Source of the DNA: an uncultured Leucobacter sp.
GTDB taxonomy: Bacteria > Actinomycetota > Actinomycetes > Actinomycetales > Microbacteriaceae
NCBI GenBank assembly: GCA_945952575.1
Contig: CAMFIY010000092.1
Span: 1 to 9,635, forward strand
DNA length: 9,635 nt
Direction of reading: 5' to 3'
In this document: piece by piece, positions 1 to 6,109 of the stretch
How positions within the stretch are numbered: the stretch's first letter is position 1
How the letters are laid out: every line of letters starts with the position of its first letter
Position numbers and translations under genes: made by a program
Notes under the pieces: generated by a model
Database searches by the model: none
Told to the model about the DNA's origin: nothing
The model's input: only the letters and a program-made list of their open reading frames with translations

Positions 1-49
1 ATCTACACGCGTAAGATCGTCGGCAGCGTCAGATGTGTATAAGAGACAG
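1..49 (+). other. Illumina Nextera adapter (sequencing contamination)
   Basis: Bases 1-8 match the end of the Illumina P5 oligo (ATCTACAC). Bases 9-16 (GCGTAAGA) sit at the i5 index position and match the Nextera index known as S517/N517. Bases 17-30 are TCGTCGGCAGCGTC, and bases 31-49 are the 19-bp Tn5 mosaic end AGATGTGTATAAGAGACAG. This is the standard Nextera read-1 adapter in the correct order, so it is synthetic. Genomic sequence begins at base 50. The adapter creates two artefacts: a false C-terminal tail (SYTHLTLPTILRV) on the leftward permease and a false forward peptide beginning MCIRDS. Confidence 0.98.
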
Positions 50-881
50 CCGAGGGGTCGAACGGCACCGCTTCGCTGTCGCCGCGCAGCAGCACCGCGC
101 TGAACGCCACGAGGCCGAGGAACATCGAGATGCAGGTCGACAGCGTGTAGCCGACCCCGGCGCCGACGATGCCCGCACGGCTGCTCTTCGCGTGCCGGTT
201 CATGTCCGCCGAGAGGACCGTCCACGAGATCGCGGTGGCGATCACCATGTCGAGCGTGATGAACGGCGTGCCGCCCAGCGAGGCGTCGACCGGGATCGAG
301 CCGAACTCCGCAGGGCTGAACGCTCCGAACGCGGCGGCGAAGACGAAGCCCATCACGACGAGGATCACCAGCGCGAGCCACGGCTCGACGCGCGAGATCC
401 CCGTGTGCCCGAAGATCGCGAGCACGACGACGATCCCCTGGCAGATGGCCGAGAAGAGCGCCGGGTTCGAGAAGCCGGTCGCCTCGTGGATCAGGTAGTT
501 GACCGTGACGCCGGCGAGCATGGCCTGCACCCAGCTCCACCCCATCAGGATGATGAGGTTCGCCGCGGCCGGGATGATGCTGCCCCGGATCCCGAACGAG
601 CCGCGCGTCAGCGCCATGGTGGGCAGCCCCGTGCGGGTGCCCATGTTGCCGACCATGGTGAGCACGACCACGCCGATGAGCGTCCCGACCAGGATCATCG
701 CGGTCGCGGTGCCGAACGACACCGCCGGGACGAACAGCGTGCCGGTGAGCAGCGTCGTCACCACCAGGTTGGCGGCGAGCCAGATCATCCCGATCCGCAG
801 CACGCCCTGGGTGCCCCGGACCGGACCGGCCGAGTCGTCGTGGCCGTCGAGGTTGACGGCCATCGTCTCCGGGCTGGTCAT
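50..881 (-). CDS. NCS1-family permease (cytosine/purine type), 3'-truncated by adapter
   Basis: Membrane transporter of the nucleobase:cation symporter-1 family, which imports cytosine, purines, allantoin, hydantoins or thiamine-like compounds with H+ or Na+. The first 277 residues are genomic; the codon for residue 278 straddles the adapter junction and everything after it is artefact. Family members run about 400-480 residues, so roughly the last third is missing. Visible are about seven hydrophobic segments, the CodB-like stretch GTRTGLPTMALTRGSFGIRG (residues 81-100) and the GWSWVQA helix (114-120). The ATG at 881 overlaps the upstream stop as ATGA, and GGAGG lies 7 nt before it inside the upstream gene, so translation is probably coupled. 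It is the last visible gene of the ureohydrolase operon. The family call is firm; the substrate is unknown. Confidence 0.88.
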
Positions 882-1285
882 GAGGTCTCCTCCGACGGCG
901 TGGTCGAGAGGTGCTCGTGGATCGAGACGAGCCCGCCGTCATCGGTGGTGCGGAAGATGATGCTCTCCCGCTCCACGTAGGCGTCGGGCCCGTCGGCGGA
1001 GTCGATGCTGGTCGCGACGGTATGGCTGAACACCGCCCCACCCGGGAACACCTGCACCAGTCGGTCCGTCGAGCCGCAGCCGGTCACCCGCCAGCCGCTC
1101 TCTACCCAGCCCGCCCAGAGCCGTTCGTACTCGTCCCGGGAATTCAGCCGGGCGGCCTCCGGGTGGAAGATGAACGTCGCGTCGGGGGCGAAGCCCGCGA
1201 AGTAGCGCTCGGTGTCGGTCGCCCGGAAGGCGTCGATGATGGCATCGGCGGCCGCGAGGACCTCCGTCTCGGTGGGGGTGTGCAT
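878..1285 (-). CDS. NTF2/SnoaL-like small protein (135 aa)
   Basis: A complete 135-residue protein that looks like a single NTF2-like (SnoaL/DUF4440-type) cone-shaped alpha+beta barrel. It has an N-terminal helix (about residues 7-25), then the pattern DTERYFAGFAPDATFIFHPE (24-43), a helix with DEYERLWAGW (51-60), and long C-terminal strands ending SIIFRTTDDGG...SIHEH. Such domains occur as small enzymes, binding proteins or subunits, and the sequence alone gives no specific reaction. No signal peptide or membrane segment is seen, so it is probably cytosolic. The start is well supported: AAGGAG (1297-1292) lies 6 nt before the ATG. It sits 28 bp after the ureohydrolase gene and overlaps the permease start by 4 bp, so it is cotranscribed with a hydrolase and a transporter and may act on the same substrate (inference). 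Confidence 0.82.
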   Translation of the reverse strand: MHTPTETEVLAAADAIIDAFRATDTERYFAGFAPDATFIFHPEAARLNSRDEYERLWAGWVESGWRVTGCGSTDRLVQVFPGGAVFSHTVATSIDSADGPDAYVERESIIFRTTDDGGLVSIHEHLSTTPSEETS

Positions 1286-1313
1286 GGCGAACTCCTTCGT
1301 TCGATGTGGCGGA

Positions 1314-2261
1314 TCAGCCGCGCGCGGCCATGGCGGTCACGAGCTCGTACACGACGTGGCTCGCGGCGACCGCGGTGATCTGAGCGTGGTCGTAGGCGGG
1401 CGCGACTTCGACGACGTCGGCGCCGACGATGTTGAGATCGGCGAGCCCGCGGAGGATCCGGAGCAGCTCGCGGCTCGTCAGGCCACCGGCCTCGGGCGTA
1501 CCGGTGCCCGGTGCATGGGAGGGATCCAGCACATCGATGTCGATCGAGATGTAGAGGGGCTTGTCGCCGACGCGGGCGCGGATCCGTTCGAGCGCTGCGG
1601 GTACCCCGTTCTCCTCGACGTACTCCGTCGTCACGATCTGGAATCCGAGCTTCACGTCGTCCTCGAGGTCGCCCTTGCCGTAGAGCGGGCCGCGGATGCC
1701 GCCGTGCATGCTCGCCGTCATGTCGATGAGTCCCTCCTCCGAGGCGCGGCGGAACGGCGTGCCGTGCGTCGTCGGGGCGCCGAAATAGGTGTCCCAGGTG
1801 TCGAGGTGCGCGTCGAAGTGCAGCACGGCCACCGGGCCGTGCTTCTTGTTGATGGCGCGCAGGAGGGGAAGCGCGATCGTGTGATCGCCGCCGATCGTGA
1901 CGATCTTGTCGACGCGCTCACCGAGCTCGGTCGCCGCGTCCTCGACGGCTGTGACGGCTTCGTCGAGGTTGAAGGGGTTGGCCGAGATGTCGCCGGCGTC
2001 GACGACCTGCTTCAGCGCGAACGGGGAGGCGTCCTGCGCCGGGTTGTAGGGGCGCAGGAGGCGGGAGGCCTCGCGCACGTGCGTCGGGCCGAAGCGGGCG
2101 CCCGGGCGGAAGCTCACGCCGCTGTCGAACGGCACGCCCACGATGGCGATGTCGGCCGAAGCCACATCCTCGATGCGCGGAAGCTTGGCGAAGGTCGCGA
2201 TGCCCGCGTAGCGCGGGGTCAGGCTCGCGTCGACCGGTCCCTGGGGTGTGTGCTCGCTCAT
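1314..2261 (-). CDS. speB: Agmatinase-family ureohydrolase (315 aa)
   Basis: Binuclear-manganese ureohydrolase of the arginase/agmatinase fold. It hydrolyses a guanidino group to urea plus an amine; agmatine to putrescine is the usual call. All six metal ligands are present: H127 in GGDH (124-127), D150, H152 and D154 in DAHLDTWD, and D241 and D243 in SIDIDVLDPSHAPGTGTPE. H166 (THGTPFRRA) and E285 (VVEVAP) fit the active-site His and Glu of the family. The length matches the usual 300-320 residues. The frame stays open upstream to an ATG at 2354, but 2261 is chosen because AAGGAG lies exactly 6 nt before it and conserved sequence begins soon after. The substrate loop reads HGGIRGPLYG (186-195), so guanidinobutyrate, guanidine or another guanidino compound is possible; the symbol is family-level only. 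First gene of the operon with the NTF2-like protein and the NCS1 permease. Confidence 0.9.
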   Translation of the reverse strand: MSEHTPQGPVDASLTPRYAGIATFAKLPRIEDVASADIAIVGVPFDSGVSFRPGARFGPTHVREASRLLRPYNPAQDASPFALKQVVDAGDISANPFNLDEAVTAVEDAATELGERVDKIVTIGGDHTIALPLLRAINKKHGPVAVLHFDAHLDTWDTYFGAPTTHGTPFRRASEEGLIDMTASMHGGIRGPLYGKGDLEDDVKLGFQIVTTEYVEENGVPAALERIRARVGDKPLYISIDIDVLDPSHAPGTGTPEAGGLTSRELLRILRGLADLNIVGADVVEVAPAYDHAQITAVAASHVVYELVTAMAARG

Positions 2262-2267
2262 GTGTCG

Positions 2268-2273
2268 CTCCTT
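2268..2273 (-). promoter_or_regulatory. Ribosome binding site deciding the ureohydrolase start
   Basis: AAGGAG on the minus strand lies 6 nt before the ATG at 2261. The same hexamer with the same spacing precedes the next gene (1297-1292). No comparable site precedes the longer in-frame ATG at 2354, so the 31-residue extension is probably not made. Confidence 0.75.
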
Positions 2274-2298
2274 CACGTCATGCGATCCGCGCTGCCGG

Positions 2299-2319
2299 CG
2301 CTCCCCACCGTGGGGAGCG
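2299..2319 (-). repeat. Perfect 9-bp-arm inverted repeat upstream of the ureohydrolase
   Basis: The arms CGCTCCCCA (2299-2307) and TGGGGAGCG (2311-2319) pair perfectly around a 3-nt centre. It sits 37 bp before the ureohydrolase ATG and 82 bp after the flavin-reductase stop. No T-run follows on the minus strand, so it is not a classical terminator. It could be an operator, a GC-rich terminator for the upstream operon or an mRNA leader hairpin. The rest of the 139-bp gap (2262-2401) shows no convincing promoter. Confidence 0.6.
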
Positions 2320-2401
2320 GCATCGCTGCCTCCATGAAATCCGGAGAAGCCCACCGCTGTCTAGGGCCGTTTCACCCTGAAGTGGACGAGCCCAGGATGA
2401 T

Positions 2402-3202
2402 TCAGCCAGAGATTGCGAGTTGCACCGCGGCCCAGCGCAGGTCGCGCGGATCGTCGAGCGTGAGGGTCTCGACCACCTCGCCGCCGTCGCAGCGCAGCAG
2501 GTCGACGCTCGCGGAGGCTTCGCCGAGGTAGGTGACCTCCCACGCGCCGCCGGCCGTCTCCCAACGCTCGACCGCCGCGGGCGGGGTCGCGAGCGGGCTC
2601 TTCCGCGTCCAGCCGACCTCCGCGCCCCGGTCGTAGAAGTGACGGTAGGCGTAGATGAGGGGGTGCCAGGCCTCCGGATCGAGATGGTTCGTCCCCTCGC
2701 CCGCGATCCCGAGCGCGGCGTGCACGCGCACGACTTCGGCCTCGACCATCCCGAACTCGCCGTTCGTGGCGGGCGTGATCCGCCGCACTCGCGCTTCCAG
2801 CTGGATCGGCGCCTCGGCGACGCGCGGCACCTCGACGAGCTCCGAATCGATCGGGGTGAGCCCGGCGCGCTCGAACTTGCGCGGCTCGAACGCGTACGCG
2901 CCCGCCTTCTCCGCAGGCACGGGATCCCGACCCGTGACGCCCGCGAGCCGTTCGACGTGCCCCCACTGATCCGAGGACGGGAAGCTGACGGTGAGCTCGG
3001 GATGGCGTCGCACGTTCTCGAGCGACTGGCCGCCCTCCTCCAGCCCCAGCACGATCGTGCGGCCGAGCGCGAAGTGGCTGGAGGCCGGTGCGAGGTTGCC
3101 CGATCCGTCGGGATTGCGGGTCGCGACCAGGTAGACCGGCGTGCCGAGATAGAGCACGCTGGGCTCGATGACCCGATGGGTGCCTGCGGGATCCTCGCTC
3201 AT
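2402..3202 (-). CDS. Flavin reductase-like FMN-binding split-barrel protein (266 aa)
   Basis: The N-terminal 165 residues or so resemble the flavin reductase-like (FMN-binding split barrel) family: VLYLGTPVYLVATRNPDGSGNLAPASSHFALG (about 16-47), then VLGLEEGGQSLENVRRHPELTVSFPS (51-76), then the strand regions near 130-165. Such proteins reduce or bind FMN, often as the reductase partner of a monooxygenase, but no monooxygenase gene is visible here. The C-terminal part carries HPLIYAYRHFYD (180-191), typical of a longer subgroup, and a tail of unclear role. It is third in the permease-dehydrogenase-reductase block, 40 bp after the dehydrogenase stop. The start is less certain: GGGAG lies 12 nt upstream, which is long, while a TACCGT box ends 6 nt before the ATG and could make a leaderless transcript. 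The family call is good; the substrate is unknown. Confidence 0.8.
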   Translation of the reverse strand: MSEDPAGTHRVIEPSVLYLGTPVYLVATRNPDGSGNLAPASSHFALGRTIVLGLEEGGQSLENVRRHPELTVSFPSSDQWGHVERLAGVTGRDPVPAEKAGAYAFEPRKFERAGLTPIDSELVEVPRVAEAPIQLEARVRRITPATNGEFGMVEAEVVRVHAALGIAGEGTNHLDPEAWHPLIYAYRHFYDRGAEVGWTRKSPLATPPAAVERWETAGGAWEVTYLGEASASVDLLRCDGGEVVETLTLDDPRDLRWAAVQLAISG

Positions 3203-3219
3203 GACACCACGGTACTCCC

Positions 3220-3238
3220 GGCCCGGCGGCGACGGGCC
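3220..3238 (-). terminator. GC-rich hairpin between dehydrogenase and flavin reductase genes
   Basis: GGCCCG (3220-3225) and CGGGCC (3233-3238) form a perfect 6-bp stem with a 7-nt loop, starting 4 nt after the dehydrogenase stop codon. No T-run follows. It may partly attenuate the operon or simply reflect GC-rich spacer; it fills most of the 40-bp gap. Confidence 0.3.
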
Positions 3239-3242
3239 CCGG

Positions 3243-4349
3243 TTACGGGATCAGGATCCCGCGCAGCCCGATGCCCGCCTCGAGCTCCTCGAAGGCGATC
3301 CCGGCCTCGGCCAGCGGGCGCTGCGCGCCGACCAGCTCGTCGAGCGGGAGCCGACCGGCGAGGAACAGCCCGGCCAGGCGCGGGATGTCGACCGCGGCCA
3401 CACTGGATCCGTAGTTGCATCCGAGCAGCCGCTTGCCCTGATCGGCCAGGTCGAAGGCGTCGATCTCCACCTTCGCCCCGATCGGCGGCATGCCCACGAC
3501 GACCGCGGCCCCGCCCGAGCGGATCATGGCGGGCAGCTGCCCGATCAGCCGCGGACTGCCGACGGCCTCGAACGCGTAGTCGGCCCCGCCGAGATGCTCC
3601 TGGCACCAGGCGGGCACGTCCACCGCAGCGCCGTCGAGCGTCGCGGTCGCGCCGAAGCGCTCCGCGGCCGCGCGCCGCTCGGCCGAGAGATCGACCGCCA
3701 CGATCGTGCCGGCGCCCGCGAGCCGGAGCCCCATGATCGTCGCGAGCCCGACGCCGCCGCATCCCACGACCACGGCGGTCTCGCCGGGCCGGACCTCCGC
3801 GGTGTTGACCACCGCACCGACGCCCGTGGTGACCGCGCATCCGAGGAGCGCCCCGACCTCGAAGGGCAGCTCGGGATCCACCCTGACCGCCGCGGAGCGC
3901 GGCACGATCACCGACTTCGTGAAGGCGCCGAGACCGAGGAACGGCCACACCTCCTCGCCGTTCGAGCTGAACGCGGTGCCGCCGTCGGGCAGGACGTTCT
4001 CGACCGCCCGCGTGCCCGTGCACAGCCAGGCCTTGCCCGAGGCGCAGCGCTCGCAACGCCCGCAGGGGGCGAACCACGAGAGCACGACGTGGTCTCCGGG
4101 CAGGAGCTCGACGCCGTCGCCGACCGCCGTCACCACGCCGGCCGCCTCATGCCCGAGCACCAGCCGTCGATCCTCGGGCCAGTCTCCGTTCAGGATGTGC
4201 AGATCGGAGTGGCAGACGCCGGCCGCGCGGATCTCGACGGCGACCTCGCCGGCCCGCGGCCCGCGCACCGCGACCTCGCCGAGCGTCAGCCCGGACCCCG
4301 GCTCGAACAGGACGGCGGACGCGGCGGACGCGGCGGACGCGGCGCTCAC
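3243..4349 (-). CDS. Zinc-dependent alcohol dehydrogenase, MDR superfamily (368 aa)
   Basis: A medium-chain zinc alcohol dehydrogenase that oxidises a primary or secondary alcohol (or reduces an aldehyde) with NAD(H). Its residue numbers almost match the classic class I/III enzymes. The catalytic zinc ligands are C46 (GVCHSD), H67 (GHEAAG) and C171 (GCAVTTG). The structural zinc ligands are C96, C99, C102 and C110. The Rossmann motif is GCGGVG (196-201), and D220 (IVAVDLS) points to NAD rather than NADP. The GTG start at 4349 overlaps the permease stop as GTGA, with GAGGAG 8 nt upstream, so translation is probably coupled to the permease. The N-terminus begins with an Ala-Ser repeat encoded by three 9-bp units. 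The substrate is unknown; the permease linkage suggests an alcohol or amino alcohol from the imported compound (inference). The frame stays open far upstream through the permease, but that extension has no protein character. Confidence 0.9.
   Translation of the reverse strand: MSAASAASAASAVLFEPGSGLTLGEVAVRGPRAGEVAVEIRAAGVCHSDLHILNGDWPEDRRLVLGHEAAGVVTAVGDGVELLPGDHVVLSWFAPCGRCERCASGKAWLCTGTRAVENVLPDGGTAFSSNGEEVWPFLGLGAFTKSVIVPRSAAVRVDPELPFEVGALLGCAVTTGVGAVVNTAEVRPGETAVVVGCGGVGLATIMGLRLAGAGTIVAVDLSAERRAAAERFGATATLDGAAVDVPAWCQEHLGGADYAFEAVGSPRLIGQLPAMIRSGGAAVVVGMPPIGAKVEIDAFDLADQGKRLLGCNYGSSVAAVDIPRLAGLFLAGRLPLDELVGAQRPLAEAGIAFEELEAGIGLRGILIP
4314..4340 (-). repeat. Three tandem 9-bp units at the dehydrogenase N-terminus
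   Basis: The unit GGCGGACGC occurs three times in a row (4314-4322, 4323-4331, 4332-4340). In frame it encodes Ala-Ser-Ala repeats (SAASAASAASA) right after the GTG start. Because the unit is a multiple of three, copy-number change would lengthen or shorten the tail without a frameshift. Confidence 0.85.
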
Positions 4350-5854
4350 CGGCCGATCTCCTCGGCCTGCGCGGATCCGGCGACCTCGAGATGCGGCTTC
4401 CGCACCGCCAGATAGATCAGGCCGATCACGATCAGCACGCTGAAGACCAGGATCACCGCCCAGACCTGCACCCAGGTGCCGTCGATCGGGGCGAGCTCTG
4501 CGCGCGGCCAGGCGACGTTCACGACCTCGAAGAGGAGCCAGATCACGGCGAGCACGTTGACCACGAGGCCCAGCGCGCCCAGCTTGAGCGAGCCGCGGTT
4601 CGGATCCCATCGCTGCGTCAGCCGGGCCCAGAGCGCAACGGCCGCCACGATGAGGAACACGATGTAGAACCCGCCGGAGCCGAAGGAGATCAGCGTGGCG
4701 GCCGCGTTGCCGTTGAGTCCGAGCAGCAGGCCCGCCGCGGCGAGCACCGCGGTGGTGATCAGCGAGAAGTGCGGGATCTCCTTCTTGCCGATCCGCGAGA
4801 GCGGCTTCGAGAAGGGGATCTGCTTGTCGCGCGCGAAACTGAAGACCATGCGCCCGATGTAGGTCTGGATCGAGATGGCGCAGGCGAAGAAGGCGATGAG
4901 CACGACCGCGATGAACGGCTTCTCGCTCCAGGGTCCGAACGCCTCGGTGACCGAGGCGAGCACGGGATCCGCGACCTCGCCGGTCACCGCTCGGCCCGGA
5001 TCCTGCAGCGAGAGCGTGACCGCGGTGCCGCTCAGGAGCACGGTGATCCCGACGAAGAGGAAGGAGCGCAGCATCGCCCGGGGCACGGTGCGCCTCGGCT
5101 GGTGCGCCTCCTCCGCGACCTGCGTCGTCGCGTCGAAGCCGAGGAAGGCCCACCCGGCGACCGCCAGGCAGGTCAGGAACCCGGCGAGCACGGATCCGCC
5201 CGAGTTCGCCTCCGCGCCGAGGGTCTCGAACAGCGTGCCGAGGTCGTTGTGCATGAAGAAGACGAGCAGCAGCAGGCTGACGGCGATGGAGGCCACGCCC
5301 TCCGCGATGATGCCCGCGCTGAGGAAGTGCTTGACCGGATTCACGCCGAGCAGGTTGATGCCGAGGGCGACCACGAGGAAGATCGCCCCGTAGAGCACGA
5401 GATTCCCGGCGCTGTCGGACGCGTCGCCGATCAGCGCCTTCATCCAGACGCCGCCGAGGTAGGCGACCGTGGAGAGCGACGCGATGGCGGCCACCAGATA
5501 GACCCAGCCGGTCATCCAGCCGGCCTTCGGACCGGCCAGGCGGCGAACCCACTGATAGACCCCGCCGGTCATCGGGAACTGGGAGGCGAGCTGGGCGTAG
5601 ACGGTCGCCACGAAGAACTGGCCGACGAAGGCGATCAGTACTGCCCAGATCCACAGCGGGCCGGTGAACACGAAGCCCAGCTGGACCACGGCGTAGATGC
5701 CGACGACCGGGGAGATGGTCGCGAAGCCGAGCGCGAACACGGACCAGAGGGAGAGCGAGCGCTTCAGCTCCTGGGCATAGCCGTAGTCGGCGAGCTCGTG
5801 CTCGTCGCTGCCCCGGCTCACCTCGGAGTCGGGTGCGGGCGAAGTGGCGGTCAT
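4346..5854 (-). CDS. APC-superfamily amino acid/amine permease (502 aa)
   Basis: Inner-membrane importer of the amino acid-polyamine-organocation superfamily, closest in style to the amino acid/choline transporter (GABA permease-like) group. After a hydrophilic N-terminus the family start YAQELKRSLSLWSVFALGF (26-44) leads into TM1 with FATISPVVGIY (44-54), which matches the substrate-site break of the fold. YAQLASQFPMTGGVYQW (86-102) is the conserved TM2-TM3 segment, and about twelve hydrophobic segments follow. The length is normal. The start at 5854 is chosen over an upstream ATG at 6025 because AAAGG lies about 9 nt before it and the extra 57 residues look like untranslated leader. It is the first gene of the leftward run, divergent from the Lrp-type regulator, and overlaps the dehydrogenase by 4 bp. 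Likely substrates are an amino acid, GABA or an amine, not resolvable here. Confidence 0.9.
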   Translation of the reverse strand: MTATSPAPDSEVSRGSDEHELADYGYAQELKRSLSLWSVFALGFATISPVVGIYAVVQLGFVFTGPLWIWAVLIAFVGQFFVATVYAQLASQFPMTGGVYQWVRRLAGPKAGWMTGWVYLVAAIASLSTVAYLGGVWMKALIGDASDSAGNLVLYGAIFLVVALGINLLGVNPVKHFLSAGIIAEGVASIAVSLLLLVFFMHNDLGTLFETLGAEANSGGSVLAGFLTCLAVAGWAFLGFDATTQVAEEAHQPRRTVPRAMLRSFLFVGITVLLSGTAVTLSLQDPGRAVTGEVADPVLASVTEAFGPWSEKPFIAVVLIAFFACAISIQTYIGRMVFSFARDKQIPFSKPLSRIGKKEIPHFSLITTAVLAAAGLLLGLNGNAAATLISFGSGGFYIVFLIVAAVALWARLTQRWDPNRGSLKLGALGLVVNVLAVIWLLFEVVNVAWPRAELAPIDGTWVQVWAVILVFSVLIVIGLIYLAVRKPHLEVAGSAQAEEIGR

Positions 5855-5896
5855 ATCGCGATACCTTTCGTCGTTGAGAGATGGTTCTGCCCGAGC

Positions 5897-5909
5897 CGGA
5901 ATCGTTCCG
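5897..5909. promoter_or_regulatory. Palindrome CGGAA-TCG-TTCCG, candidate operator
   Basis: A perfect 5-bp inverted repeat with a 3-bp centre, 43 bp before the permease ATG, inside its predicted leader. CGGAACG recurs at 5972-5978 and 6083-6089 within the same divergent gap. The core also occurs by chance inside coding DNA elsewhere (near 1750), so its enrichment here is suggestive only. Confidence 0.35.
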
Positions 5910-5947
5910 TGCGCCTCCGCATCGGCATCCGGCCTCGGCTGCAGACG

Positions 5948-5976
5948 ACAGTAGACTGGATCCTCCGAAAGCGGAA
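5948..5976 (-). promoter_or_regulatory. Candidate promoter of the permease operon
   Basis: On the minus strand, TACTGT (5953-5948) fits the TANNNT -10 pattern. Exactly 17 bp upstream is TTCCGC (5976-5971), a poor -35. The short palindrome CAGT-AG-ACTG (5949-5958) overlaps the -10, and two CGGAA direct repeats (5972-5981) overlap the -35. A start near 5941 would leave a leader of roughly 87 nt before the permease ATG. Confidence 0.3.
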
Positions 5977-6031
5977 CGGAAACCGATTCTGAATTCCCGT
6001 GAAGTGCGCATTCGTCCCGATCCATCGCGAA

Positions 6032-6072
6032 TCACGACTCACCTGCTCGATAATGAGGGAGAATCGTCGTGA
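6032..6072 (+). promoter_or_regulatory. Candidate regulator promoter flanked by inverted half-sites
   Basis: GATAAT (6049-6054) is a good -10 candidate for the rightward regulator gene; no convincing -35 is seen. It is bracketed by a perfect 7-bp inverted repeat, TCACGAC (6032-6038) and GTCGTGA (6066-6072). This arrangement would suit autoregulation, which is common in Lrp/AsnC regulators, but binding is inferred. Confidence 0.35.
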
Positions 6073-6109
6073 AACGCACGCACGGAACGGATCGATTTCG
6101 GAGGCGACC

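Noticed and set aside
31..49. Tn5/IS50 transposon end
   Set aside because: The 19-bp mosaic end is part of the Nextera adapter, being preceded by the linker, index and P5 sequence. It is library chemistry, not a mobile element.
33..980. Long forward open frame starting MCIRDS
   Set aside because: It starts inside the adapter and runs antisense to the permease and NTF2-like genes. Its Arg/Asp/His/Glu-rich composition is typical of a shadow frame in GC-rich DNA.
2299..2319. Guanidine-II (mini-ykkC) riboswitch ahead of the ureohydrolase
   Set aside because: On the coding strand the hairpin apex contains ACGG, but the A pairs with the following T, leaving a CGG loop. No second hairpin with an ACGR loop was found nearby. 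Guanidine-I and guanidine-III conserved segments were also not found. A covariance-model search of 2262-2401 would settle it.
2262..2354. N-terminal extension of the ureohydrolase from the ATG at 2354
   Set aside because: The extra 31 residues are not family-like, run through the inverted repeat, and have no ribosome site, whereas the ATG at 2261 has an ideal one.
1212..2531. 439-codon forward open frame opposite the ureohydrolase
   Set aside because: Its composition is that of a shadow frame, with no ribosome site or domain, and it crosses two real genes and their control regions.
4391..5992. 533-codon forward open frame opposite the permease
   Set aside because: It is highly charged (Asp/Glu/Arg/His) with no recognisable domain; it is an antisense shadow of the permease gene.
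4350..6035. Dehydrogenase frame extending upstream through the permease (930 codons)
   Set aside because: Upstream of the GTG at 4349 the translation is Arg-rich and has no domain, while the other frame encodes a well-formed 12-segment permease.
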